This document shows, piece after piece, positions 1 to 9,148 of a DNA stretch of 64,000 nucleotides. The position numbers were made by a program, and so were the translations under genes. The stretch's first letter is position 1; each line of letters begins with the position of its first letter. The notes under the pieces were generated by a model that was not told the origin of the DNA, did no database searches, and was given only the letters and a program-made list of their open reading frames with translations. Source of the DNA: Microbacterium foliorum (GTDB lineage: Bacteria > Actinomycetota > Actinomycetes > Actinomycetales > Microbacteriaceae); contig NZ_CP041040.1 of assembly GCF_006385575.1 (NCBI RefSeq), forward strand, positions 1,054,001-1,118,000, written 5' to 3'.

Positions 1-412
<412 letters not shown>

Positions 413-443
413 CGTCATCCTCTCGACCGCCAACGCTGGCGAT

Positions 444-465
444 AATTTCAGACCGATCGGTCAGG
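444..465. promoter_or_regulatory. Candidate TetR operator between thiolase and tetR
   Basis: Contains the perfect 12-bp palindrome GACCGATCGGTC (451-462). In the 22-bp register of the site at 9047-9068 it keeps the right half CG-N2-CGGT-N-AG, but its left half is degraded. It lies about 30 bases before the thiolase start and 60 before tetR, so it could control both genes. The assignment is by position and symmetry only. Confidence 0.55.
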
Positions 466-523
466 AATACGATCTCAGATCCTCGGGCGGATGGCAACTC
501 ATCGGGACTGACAGACTTGGGCC

Positions 524-1144
524 ATGGTGCAGCTCGGATTCGACGCGCCGGCCCCCAAGCGCGGCCGGCCAGGTTATGACCGCGAGCAGGTGCTCGCGGT
601 CGCCGTCAAGGTGTTCAACGAGCAGGGCTATGACGCGACCAGCGTCGCCGACCTGAGCGCCACGCTGGGGCTCACCAAGTCGGCGCTCTACCACCACTTC
701 GAGTCCAAGTCGGCGATCCTCGAGCTCGCGCTCGACGATGCCCTCGACGCTCTCGAGGCCGTCGTGGACGACGCGATGGCGCGGCATCCGCTCGCCTCCG
801 ATCGCCTGCGGTCGATCATCCGTGGAGCAGTGCGGGTGCTGACCGAGAAACTGCCCTCGGTCACGCTGCTGCTGCGTGTGCGCGGCAATGGCGATGTCGA
901 GACCTCTGCGCTCGTGCGCCGGCGCGCGTTCGACCAGCGGGTGACGGCGATCGTCGCCGAGGCGCAGGCCGAGGGGCTGATCCGTGACGATGTCGACGCG
1001 GCGGTCGCGACCAGGCTCATCTTCGGCATGATCAACTCGGTCGTCGAGTGGTATCGCCCTGGCGGGTCCGTCGACCCCGATGAGCTGGGGGAGGACATCC
1101 TGCGGGTGAGCCTGGATGGACTGCAGTCGCGTTCGACCGACTAG
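524..1144 (+). CDS. TetR/AcrR-family regulator (PaaR-like)
   Basis: A 206-residue one-component repressor. The N-terminal HTH covers about residues 12-60 (RGRPGYDREQVL, then TSVADLSATLGLTKSALYHHF with the typical YHHF end of the recognition helix). The C-terminal helical ligand domain carries no signature I can read. Divergence from a thiolase gene and the symmetric site at 451-462 suggest control of acyl-CoA catabolism by a CoA-thioester ligand, as for PaaR. That ligand is an inference. The ATG at 524 has only a weak upstream purine run. The stop overlaps the convergent IclR gene by four bases. Confidence 0.85.
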   Translation: MVQLGFDAPAPKRGRPGYDREQVLAVAVKVFNEQGYDATSVADLSATLGLTKSALYHHFESKSAILELALDDALDALEAVVDDAMARHPLASDRLRSIIRGAVRVLTEKLPSVTLLLRVRGNGDVETSALVRRRAFDQRVTAIVAEAQAEGLIRDDVDAAVATRLIFGMINSVVEWYRPGGSVDPDELGEDILRVSLDGLQSRSTD

Positions 1145-1908
1145 TCGTCGGCGGGAGCCACCCGGGGTGGCCAGCTGGTCGCTCCGAGCTCCCGTGAGAT
1201 GTTGCGTGCCGTCTCTCGGAGCGCGTTGAGCACGGCGTCGGAGGCGGGGGCCTGCGATGTCGGCATCACGACCGCGACGGCGGCGACGATGTCATTCGAG
1301 GCGTCGGCGACCGGTGCGGCGACGGACGATTCTCCGAGCACCGCCTCGTCGGTCTCCGGCGCGCTGCCGCGTTCGGCGATCGCGGGGAGCTCGAGCATCA
1401 GCCTGGCGACGTCGGTGATCGTGTCGCCGGTGAGGCTGGGCAGCGGCCGCTCGAAGACCGTGCGCTGAAAGCCGAGGTCGTACGCGAGCAGGACCTTTCC
1501 CATCGCCGAAGCGTGCGCGGGGATGGCGACGCCGGTCTCGAGCATCTGCTGGCTGTCGTCGGGCCGCAGATCGTGGTGGATCACGAGCACCTCGTGGAAG
1601 TGCGGAGCGCCGAGCCGCACGGGCAGGCTCGTCCGCCGAGCGAGCTCCTGTGTCCACCGCATCGCCCGAGCCCTGACGTCCAGCGTGTCGAGGTACACGT
1701 TGCTCAGCTTCAGCAGCGTGGGGCCGAGCATGTAGCGCTGTCCACCGCGTTCTTTCGCGACCAGCCCGTGCTCCCGAAGCGACTTGACGATGCCGTGCAC
1801 GGTCGACGGCGGAAGGCTCAGCGCGAGGGAGAGGTCGGTGATGCCGAGGTGACGCGCGCCCTGCAGCAGTTCGAGCACTTTGGCTGCGCGATCGATGGCC
1901 TGGATCAC
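1141..1908 (-). CDS. IclR-family transcriptional regulator
   Basis: About 255 residues. The winged HTH is at residues 1-65 (VIQAIDRAAKVLELL at the start, LSLPPSTVHGIVKSL as the recognition segment), followed by an effector-binding domain with the family hallmark HASAMGKVLLA. The GTG at 1908 is preferred because a strong GGAGG lies seven bases upstream; an in-frame ATG at 1935 has no ribosome binding site. It is divergent from dhaKLM and is therefore the probable regulator of dihydroxyacetone use, comparable in role to GylR-type IclR proteins of glycerol genes. That role is inferred from position. Confidence 0.88.
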   Translation of the reverse strand: MIQAIDRAAKVLELLQGARHLGITDLSLALSLPPSTVHGIVKSLREHGLVAKERGGQRYMLGPTLLKLSNVYLDTLDVRARAMRWTQELARRTSLPVRLGAPHFHEVLVIHHDLRPDDSQQMLETGVAIPAHASAMGKVLLAYDLGFQRTVFERPLPSLTGDTITDVARLMLELPAIAERGSAPETDEAVLGESSVAAPVADASNDIVAAVAVVMPTSQAPASDAVLNALRETARNISRELGATSWPPRVAPADD

Positions 1909-1971
1909 GGTGCGTCCTCCCTCCCGGTTCGTCATCGAGCCGGGTAGTCATGTCGATTGTCCGAGTCGATC

Positions 1972-2035
1972 TTGACAACTCGACTGCGCCCGAGCATATT
2001 CGACATTGACGAATAACTTTCCAATATTGCGAAAG
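1972..2035 (+). promoter_or_regulatory. dhaK promoter with two candidate IclR operators
   Basis: A TTGACA box at 1972-1977 and CATATT at 1995-2000 are 17 bases apart, fitting a vegetative promoter facing dhaK. TATTCG and CGAATA (1997-2015, 7-base spacer) form an inverted repeat over the -10 box. A second one, CTTTC/GAAAG around CAATATTG, spans 2017-2035. The second repeat ends about 30 bases before the dhaK ATG, so a bound regulator could block transcription. Confidence 0.5.
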
Positions 2036-2068
2036 ATCGCCACCGCAGAGATCAAGGGAGATCGAACG

Positions 2069-3057
<989 letters not shown>

Positions 3058-3061
<4 letters not shown>

Positions 3062-3702
3062 TGGCGGCGATCGACACTGTGGCCCTCACCGATTGGGTCC
3101 GACGATTCCGTGATCTGATCGCGGAGAAGCGCGACTGGCTGACAGAGCTCGACTCGGCGATCGGCGACGCGGACCACGGTGCGAACATGGCCCGCGGCAT
3201 GGACGCGGTCGTGGCGAAGCTCGACGCCGATGTTCCCGAGACGGTCGACGAACTGCTCAAGACGGTCGGCATGACTCTCGTGAGCTCGGTCGGAGGTGCC
3301 AGCGGACCGCTCTACGGGACGCTGTTCCTGCGGATGGGCATGGCGGCCGGGCCTGTGCTCGAGCTTGACGGCACCGGTCTCGCAGCCTCGCTGCGAGCGG
3401 GCCTCGACGGGATCGTCGCTCGGGGCAAGGCCGAAGCCGGCGACAAGACGATGTTCGATGCGATGGCGCCGGCGGTGGATGCGCTCGACGCGGCGATCGC
3501 GGGCGGGGCAGATCTCGCAGCGGCGACGACGTCGGCGGCTGCGGCTGCGGCTGCCGGACGCGACGCCACGGAGCCCCTGGTGGCACGCAAGGGGCGCGCG
3601 AGCTACCTCGGCGAGCGCAGTGCCGGCCACCTGGATCCGGGTGCGGCATCGACGACGCTGCTGTTCGAGGCGCTCGCCCAGGCCACCGCGGAATCGTCCT
3701 GA
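3058..3702 (+). CDS. dhaL: Dihydroxyacetone kinase, phosphoryl-transfer subunit DhaL
   Basis: A 214-residue ADP-binding subunit that takes phosphate from DhaM and passes it to the DhaK-bound substrate. The Mg-ADP-binding Asp cluster is seen in [10 protein letters not shown] near residues 26-35, with [11 protein letters not shown] and the C-terminal [10 protein letters not shown] also present. The start is ATG 3058 (overlap ATGA with dhaK) or the next codon at 3061; the upstream G-rich stretch serves either. It ends one base into dhaM, so the three genes are translated as a unit. An Ala-rich low-complexity run near residues 155-168 is unusual but in frame. Confidence 0.94.
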
Positions 3703-6164
3703 TGATCGGCATCGTCGCCGTCTCCCACAGCGCTCGACTCGGGGAGGCGGCCCTCGAGCTTGCCCTGCAGATGGTGCGGGGTGGGGGAGTGCGGGTCCTG
3801 GTGGCGGCGGGTGCGGGAACGGATGCCGACGGCGCTGCCATCCTGGGAACGGATGCCGTGGCCGTCGCGGCGGCCATCGACGACCTGGCCGCCGACTGCG
3901 ATGGTGTGCTCGTGCTGATGGACCTGGGGTCGGCGGTGCTGAGCGCTGAGCTCGCGCTCGAACTGCGGATGAGCGACGTCCCCGTTCGCCTCACGCCCGC
4001 ACCGTTCGTGGAAGGGCTGCTCGCCGCAGTCGTCTCTGCGGCGGCCGGCGGATCGCTCGAGATCGTGGCGGAGGAGGCGTCCGCTGCGCTGAGCGCGAAG
4101 AGCGGCCAGCTCGGCGGGCCGGACGAACCCGCCTCCGCCGCCGCGCCGACGCTCGCGCGGAGCGATGCGGTGACGCGCCTGGTCACCGTGCGCAACCCGC
4201 TCGGCATCCATGCTCGTCCGGCCGCTCTGATCGCCGAGGCCTCCGCGAGAACGGACGTGCGACTCACACGGCTGCCGGACGGACCCGAGGCCGCGGCCGC
4301 CAGCCTGTCACGGCTGCTCATGCTCGGGGCCAGGCAGGGCGACGAGGTGCAGCTCTCCGCGACCGGGGCGGATGCCGAGGCCGCCCTCGATCGAATCGTG
4401 GCGCTGTTCGACGACGGGTTCGGCGAAGGAACCGACGCCGCATCGTCTCCGAAGGAGGTCGTGCACACGCGATCGACGGATTCGCCGACGACGCCAGCGC
4501 CCGTCGAGTCCGGATCGGTGCTGAGCGGGCGAGGTGTGAGCGCAGGGCGGGTCGCGGCGCAGGCCGTGCTGCTGGCTGCTCCGCTCGACGAGCCCGACCC
4601 CCGCATGACGGTCGATGCCGGTGAGCGCGAGAGCGAGGTGTCGGCGATCGAGTGGGCGGCCGTGGCGGTGGCCGACCAGCTGCGCCGCCGCACGTCGAAC
4701 GCCACCGGAGAGGCGCGGGCGATCCTCGATGCCTCGCGTCTGCTCGCCTCCGACCCCGAACTCGTCGCCGATGCGACGGCACTCGTTCGGTCGAAGGGAC
4801 GCACCGCCGCGCGCGCCGTGTGGGAGGCGGCCGTCGCGCACGAGAAGGGACTACGGGCACTGGGCGGACGGATGGCCGAGCGCGCCGCCGACATCCGCGA
4901 CGTCCGAGACCGGATCATCGCCGAGATCCTCGAAGTCGAGATGCCCGGTGTTCCTGAGCGGGATGAGCCTTTCGTGCTCGTGGCCGTCGACCTCGCGCCC
5001 GCCGACACTGCCGCCCTGGAGGGCGGCAACTGCGTCGCGCTCGTGACCGAGCAGGGTGGGCCCACGTCTCATACCGCGATCATCGCCCGCTCGCTCGGCA
5101 TCCCCGCGGTGGTCGGAGCGGCCGGGGCGACGGGCATCGCACCGGGTGCTCACGTGCTCGTCGACGGAGAGCGGGGCACGGTCGAGGTCGACCCGAGCAG
5201 TTCCAGAATCGCTGAGGCGAAGGCGGCGGCGATCGTCGTGCCGTTCGACGGAGAGGGCGTGCTCGCCGATGGGCGCCGGATCGCACTGCTCGCCAACGTC
5301 GGCGGTGCGGCCGAAGCGGTGACAGCCGCTGCGTCGAAGGCCGAGGGAGTGGGTCTCTTCCGCACCGAGTTCTGCTTCCTCGACCGCGTCGACGCACCGT
5401 CGGTGGACGAGCAGGTCGAGGCGTACAGAGGCGTTCTCGCGGCGTTCCCCGGGCGGCGGGTCGTCGTGCGCACGCTCGATGCGGGCAGCGACAAACCGCT
5501 GCCGTTCGCCAACGCGGATGCCGAGGAGAATCCGGCTCTCGGAGTCCGCGGTCTGCGGATCGCGCGGCGTTCACCCGGGCTGCTCGACGATCAGCTGCAG
5601 GCCCTCGCGCTCGCGGCGGACGCGGAGTCGGCGCTCGTCGAGGTGATGGCTCCCATGGTGGCGACCGTCGACGAGGCGCGAGACTTCGCAGACCGTGCGC
5701 GGGCTGCCGGACTCGAGAAGGTGGGAGTGATGGTCGAGACGCCCTCCGCCGCACTCCTCGCCTCCGAGATGCTCGAGATCGTCGACTTCGTCAGCATCGG
5801 GACCAACGATCTCGCCCAGTACACGCTCGCGGCGGATCGTCTGCTGGGGGAGCTGGGCGATCTGAACGATCCGTGGCAGCCGGCCGTCCTGCGCCTGATC
5901 GGCCAGGCAGGTGCCGCGGGGCGCCGGTGGAACCTGCCGGTGGGCGTATGCGGAGAGGCCGCTGCCGATCCGACTCTCGCTGCGGTGCTCGTGGGCCTCG
6001 GGGTCACGTCGCTGTCGATGACGCCCCGAGCGCTGGGGCGCGTCGCGGTGGCGCTGGCCGAGGTCACGGGCGAGCAATGCGAGGCCGCCGCGGAGGCTGT
6101 GCTGAGGGCCGCGACGGCGGCCGACGCCCGCGACGCTGCGGCCGCTGTGCTCAGTGGCGACTGA
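3702..6164 (+). CDS. dhaM: Fused PTS phosphotransfer protein: DhaM (EIIA-Man type) + HPr + complete Enzyme I
   Basis: An 820-residue multiphosphoryl protein that passes phosphate from PEP to DhaL. Residues 1 to about 140 are the DhaM EIIA domain, with the phospho-His in VSHSARLGE. An HPr domain follows with NPLGIHARPAAL (His near 170). From about 265 to the end is Enzyme I: GGPTSHTAIIARSLG (His near 457), the PEP-barrel motifs RTEFCFLDR and SIGTNDLAQYTLAADR, and the active-site Cys in VGVCGEAA (near 750). E. coli DhaM is shorter (about 470 residues) and lacks the PEP-binding barrel, so this version may be self-sufficient. Linkers are Ala/Ser-rich. Its start overlaps the dhaL stop. Confidence 0.94.
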   Translation: MIGIVAVSHSARLGEAALELALQMVRGGGVRVLVAAGAGTDADGAAILGTDAVAVAAAIDDLAADCDGVLVLMDLGSAVLSAELALELRMSDVPVRLTPAPFVEGLLAAVVSAAAGGSLEIVAEEASAALSAKSGQLGGPDEPASAAAPTLARSDAVTRLVTVRNPLGIHARPAALIAEASARTDVRLTRLPDGPEAAAASLSRLLMLGARQGDEVQLSATGADAEAALDRIVALFDDGFGEGTDAASSPKEVVHTRSTDSPTTPAPVESGSVLSGRGVSAGRVAAQAVLLAAPLDEPDPRMTVDAGERESEVSAIEWAAVAVADQLRRRTSNATGEARAILDASRLLASDPELVADATALVRSKGRTAARAVWEAAVAHEKGLRALGGRMAERAADIRDVRDRIIAEILEVEMPGVPERDEPFVLVAVDLAPADTAALEGGNCVALVTEQGGPTSHTAIIARSLGIPAVVGAAGATGIAPGAHVLVDGERGTVEVDPSSSRIAEAKAAAIVVPFDGEGVLADGRRIALLANVGGAAEAVTAAASKAEGVGLFRTEFCFLDRVDAPSVDEQVEAYRGVLAAFPGRRVVVRTLDAGSDKPLPFANADAEENPALGVRGLRIARRSPGLLDDQLQALALAADAESALVEVMAPMVATVDEARDFADRARAAGLEKVGVMVETPSAALLASEMLEIVDFVSIGTNDLAQYTLAADRLLGELGDLNDPWQPAVLRLIGQAGAAGRRWNLPVGVCGEAAADPTLAAVLVGLGVTSLSMTPRALGRVAVALAEVTGEQCEAAAEAVLRAATAADARDAAAAVLSGD

Positions 6165-6326
6165 AGGGTTCACGTCGTCTGATCAGGCGGATATATGCGA
6201 TCTTCGGCATGCTCTTCCTCTCGTTCTGATCTCGACATGCGCGCGCCCCTGGTCGAGGGTGCCGCGGCGCCTTAGGCTCCGGGGAGGGGGCGCCCGCAGC
6301 GGCGCATGACGAGTCGGAGGAAGCAC

Positions 6327-7616
6327 ATGACTGTCTTCACCACGTGTCGAGCGCGAATGATGCTCGCATCGATCGGGATCGGCGGGCTGGTCGTCCTGAG
6401 CGCCTGCGCCCCGACTCCTCAGGCCTCGTCGTCGCCCTCGCCCTCGCCGTCTCCGTCGACCGCATCCCCAGAGCCCTACGCCGGACCGATCGTGTTCGTC
6501 GGAGACGAACTCGACGCGTTCGCGCTCACCCCTGAGGAGATCGTGGGGATCGTGCCGGAGGCCACCGACGTCGGTGATCCTTCGCCGGTGCTCGAGCAGG
6601 TGTCGGATGGTGGGAGTCTCCCTGCGGATCCGCCGATCTGCGATGCCCTCTACGCCGAGCAGTCGCTCGGCAGCGTGGGGGCGAGAACGGTCGAATGGCA
6701 GGTGCCGACGGATCCCGCCAACGGGTTCGGTCGGATGACGATCATACAGTTCGCTGACGAGGCGCAGGCCGAGGGGCGAATGGATCAGCTGCTCCAGGCT
6801 GCCGAGCAGTGCGCCGAGTTCGCCAAAGAAGGAACCGTCACTTTCGATGCCGTGATTCCCGAACCCTCCGAGGACGTCCGAGCCTTCGCGGGGTCGTTGG
6901 TCGATGCGGGGCTCGACTGGCGGTCTTTCGACGCATTCGCGTCGACCGGCAACGTGATCGTGCAGCTCTGGCAGCCCTTCAGCGGTGATCGCGACTTCGA
7001 CGCCGAAGCCGCCGCCCTGCTGCTGCAGACCCGCGCCGGTGAGGCGAGGTCGGGACTGATCGCCGAACTCACCGAGAACCCGCCTGTCGCCGAGACCGAT
7101 CCGTCGGGAGACGCCGGAGCCGTGTGGAGCGAGTGGCAGATCGGTGTCGGCGGGGTGGGTCCGCTCCGCCTCGGCGACTCGGTCGATGCCGCTCTCTCCA
7201 AGGCGGGCGAGGACGCGCAGGTCATGGAGCCGGAGTACGACGGCGGACCGTGGAGGCTCGTCGCGCCCGGGGGCGCGGGGTCCATCCTGGTGCAGCCCGT
7301 CGAGGCCGGTGACGCGGTGTCGTCGATCACCGTCGGCAGCGATCGCAGCCTCGACGAGTCGGTCGACGACGGAGCGGCGCTGCCGCACCGGGGAGATATC
7401 CGCCTCGGTGCTCCGGTGGCGGATGCGATGGCCGCCTACCCCGGGGGCACCGTCTTCGATGTCGTGGCGGCAGGCGATGACTACTACGCCGTCACGACGC
7501 GCGACGGTCAGGTCTTCCGTTTCCAGGCCGACCGCGATGTCGCCGAGGAGGGGTCGATCATCGTCGGCATCACGGTCGAGGATGCCACAGCCCGCACGCC
7601 GCTCGTGTTCGGCTGA
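6327..7616 (+). CDS. Secreted lipoprotein of unknown function
   Basis: A 429-residue exported protein. The signal peptide ends in a lipobox (VVLSAC), followed by a Ser-Pro-rich tether (SSPSPSPSPS) typical of surface-anchored actinobacterial lipoproteins. The mature part is acidic with no family signature I recognise; its C-terminal third has a repeated DxRLGxxVxDA-like pattern (PLRLGDSVDAAL and IRLGAPVADAM), suggesting two related small domains. GGAGG at 6316-6320 fixes the ATG at 6327 over one at 6306. It stands alone between dhaM and a convergent transporter. Confidence 0.82.
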   Translation: MTVFTTCRARMMLASIGIGGLVVLSACAPTPQASSSPSPSPSPSTASPEPYAGPIVFVGDELDAFALTPEEIVGIVPEATDVGDPSPVLEQVSDGGSLPADPPICDALYAEQSLGSVGARTVEWQVPTDPANGFGRMTIIQFADEAQAEGRMDQLLQAAEQCAEFAKEGTVTFDAVIPEPSEDVRAFAGSLVDAGLDWRSFDAFASTGNVIVQLWQPFSGDRDFDAEAAALLLQTRAGEARSGLIAELTENPPVAETDPSGDAGAVWSEWQIGVGGVGPLRLGDSVDAALSKAGEDAQVMEPEYDGGPWRLVAPGGAGSILVQPVEAGDAVSSITVGSDRSLDESVDDGAALPHRGDIRLGAPVADAMAAYPGGTVFDVVAAGDDYYAVTTRDGQVFRFQADRDVAEEGSIIVGITVEDATARTPLVFG

Positions 7617-7617
7617 C

Positions 7618-7649
7618 GGCGGGCCGGTCGCGTCACCGACCGACCCGCC
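7618..7649. terminator. Stem-loop terminator between convergent genes
   Basis: A 13-bp stem with one mismatch (GGCGGGCCGGTCG against CGACCGACCCGCC) and a six-base loop directly after the lipoprotein stop. There is no T-run, as is common in high-GC genomes. It probably works in both directions, since the transporter gene ends 24 bases further on. Confidence 0.6.
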
Positions 7650-7672
7650 GCCTGGCCTTGCCGGGGGCTCCG

Positions 7673-8992
7673 TCAGGCGTGCAGGTCGACGCCCTTCGTC
7701 TCTTTCACCATCGACACTGCGATGAGCGAGATCACTGCCGCGACGGCGATGTAGACGCCGATCGTCCAGGCCGCCTGGAACTGATTTAGCAGCGTCTCGG
7801 CGATCATCGGTGCGAAGGCCCCGCCGAGGATGGCGCCCAGCGCATACCCGATCGAGACGCCCGAGTACCGGACGTTGGCGGGGAACATCTCGGCGTAGAG
7901 GGCGGCCTGCGGACCGTAGGAGAGCCCGAGTGCGAACGTCATGACGAACAGCGCGACGAAATACCAGAAGATGTTCGCCGTATCGATCAGGAACCACATC
8001 GGAACCGCCCAGAGCGCGAGCGCGATGTAGCCGATCTGGAAGGTGCGGACCCGCCCGAGCCGATCGGACAGGTGACCGCCCCAGAGCGTGAAGATGAGCC
8101 ACCCGAAGGATGCGAGGGTCGTCGCCAGCAGCACAGGAGGACGCTCCATGCCGAGTGCGGTGACGGCGTAGGTGGCGAAGAACGCGATGAGCAGGTAACC
8201 GGCGGCGTTGTTTCCGATGAAGATGAGCGCGGTGAGCACGACCTGCTTGGTGTTCTTGCGGAACAGGCGACCCAGCGGTGCCGAGGCCTCCTGCCGACGA
8301 CGGCGGAGATCCTCGAAGACGGGGCTCTCGTCGACCGCGCGCCTGATCACGTAGCCGACGGCGATCAGCACGATCGACATCAGGAACGGGATGCGCCAGC
8401 CCCACTCGAGGAACGCCTCGGGCGACATCGAGCTCGTCAGTACCCAGAGCGTCGCTGTCGCGAGGATCATGCCGATCGGAACGCCGATCTGCGGGAAGGC
8501 GCCGAAGAGTCCTCGCCGGCCCGTCGGGGCGTGCTCGACGGCCATCAGTGCCGCCCCGCCCCATTCGCCGCCGGCGGAGAACCCCTGCAGGATGCGGAGC
8601 ACGATGAGCAGGATCGGAGCGGCGACGCCGATCGCCGCATACGTCGGAAGCACACCGATCAGCGCTGTGGAGAGGCCCATCATGACGAGCGTGAAGACCA
8701 GCATCTTCTTGCGGCCCAGCTTGTCTCCGAGGTGGCCGGCGATGATCGCCCCGAGTGGGCGGAAGAGGAAGGAGATGCCGATGGTGGCGAAGGACAGTAT
8801 CTGTGCGAATCCCGGATTCTCCTGGGCGATCGGAGCCAGGAAGAGTGGGGCGAGCACGAGACCGGCGGCCTGCGCGTAGATGAAGAAGTCGTACCATTCG
8901 ATCGAGGTGCCGACGAGGGTACCGGCGAGGACCCGGCGTTCCTCGTTGGGCATTCTCGTTCTCGAGGTGCGTGCGGAGACTGTTGACGTCAT
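7673..8992 (-). CDS. MFS transporter, metabolite:H+ symporter (MHS) family
   Basis: A 439-residue, 12-helix membrane protein. The MHS/MFS signatures are TSIEWYDFFIYA in helix 1, the cytoplasmic loop GHLGDKLGRKK after helix 2, and LQGFSAGGEWGGA in helix 4. MHS proteins import organic acids, betaine/proline or aromatic acids with protons. The promoter side carries a 22-bp operator-like element at 9047-9068 related to the one beside the TetR/thiolase pair at the left edge. Phenylacetate or another aromatic acid is therefore a reasonable guess as substrate. GGAG five bases before the ATG supports the start. Confidence 0.9.
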   Translation of the reverse strand: MTSTVSARTSRTRMPNEERRVLAGTLVGTSIEWYDFFIYAQAAGLVLAPLFLAPIAQENPGFAQILSFATIGISFLFRPLGAIIAGHLGDKLGRKKMLVFTLVMMGLSTALIGVLPTYAAIGVAAPILLIVLRILQGFSAGGEWGGAALMAVEHAPTGRRGLFGAFPQIGVPIGMILATATLWVLTSSMSPEAFLEWGWRIPFLMSIVLIAVGYVIRRAVDESPVFEDLRRRRQEASAPLGRLFRKNTKQVVLTALIFIGNNAAGYLLIAFFATYAVTALGMERPPVLLATTLASFGWLIFTLWGGHLSDRLGRVRTFQIGYIALALWAVPMWFLIDTANIFWYFVALFVMTFALGLSYGPQAALYAEMFPANVRYSGVSIGYALGAILGGAFAPMIAETLLNQFQAAWTIGVYIAVAAVISLIAVSMVKETKGVDLHA

Positions 8993-9046
8993 GCGAACTC
9001 CATTGTTCTGCGGTGGGGGAAGAGCGACGCAGTGTCACCCTGAAGC

Positions 9047-9068
9047 ACTTACCGAATGATCGGTCAGT
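9047..9068. promoter_or_regulatory. PaaR-like TetR operator upstream of the MHS transporter
   Basis: An imperfect palindrome with outer arms ACTTACCG and CGGTCAGT around a six-base centre. From memory it fits 15 of 16 fixed positions of the element described for PaaR of Corynebacterium glutamicum (half-site ACT-N-ACCG, centre N2-CG-N2, then the mirrored half). It sits about 55 bases before the transporter start. The TetR at 524-1144 is the obvious candidate to bind it. Confidence 0.6.
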
Positions 9069-9148
9069 AATTGTCGAGAGTAGCGCACGCGGTCGCGTGG
9101 CCCAAGCACTGCGTCCGATGGAGCACGGAATTCCGAAGCGAGCGGCCC

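Noticed and set aside
451..462. Restriction-site-like palindrome of no meaning
   Set aside because: Kept instead as an operator, since its half-site recurs in the element at 9047-9068 and it lies between divergent genes.
1909..1935. ATG at 1935 as start of the IclR gene
   Set aside because: No SD upstream, while GGAGG lies seven bases before the GTG at 1908, where the IclR domain begins.
3257..5065. 602-codon antisense frame over dhaL-dhaM
   Set aside because: Ser/Ala/Arg-rich shadow of strongly supported PTS genes.
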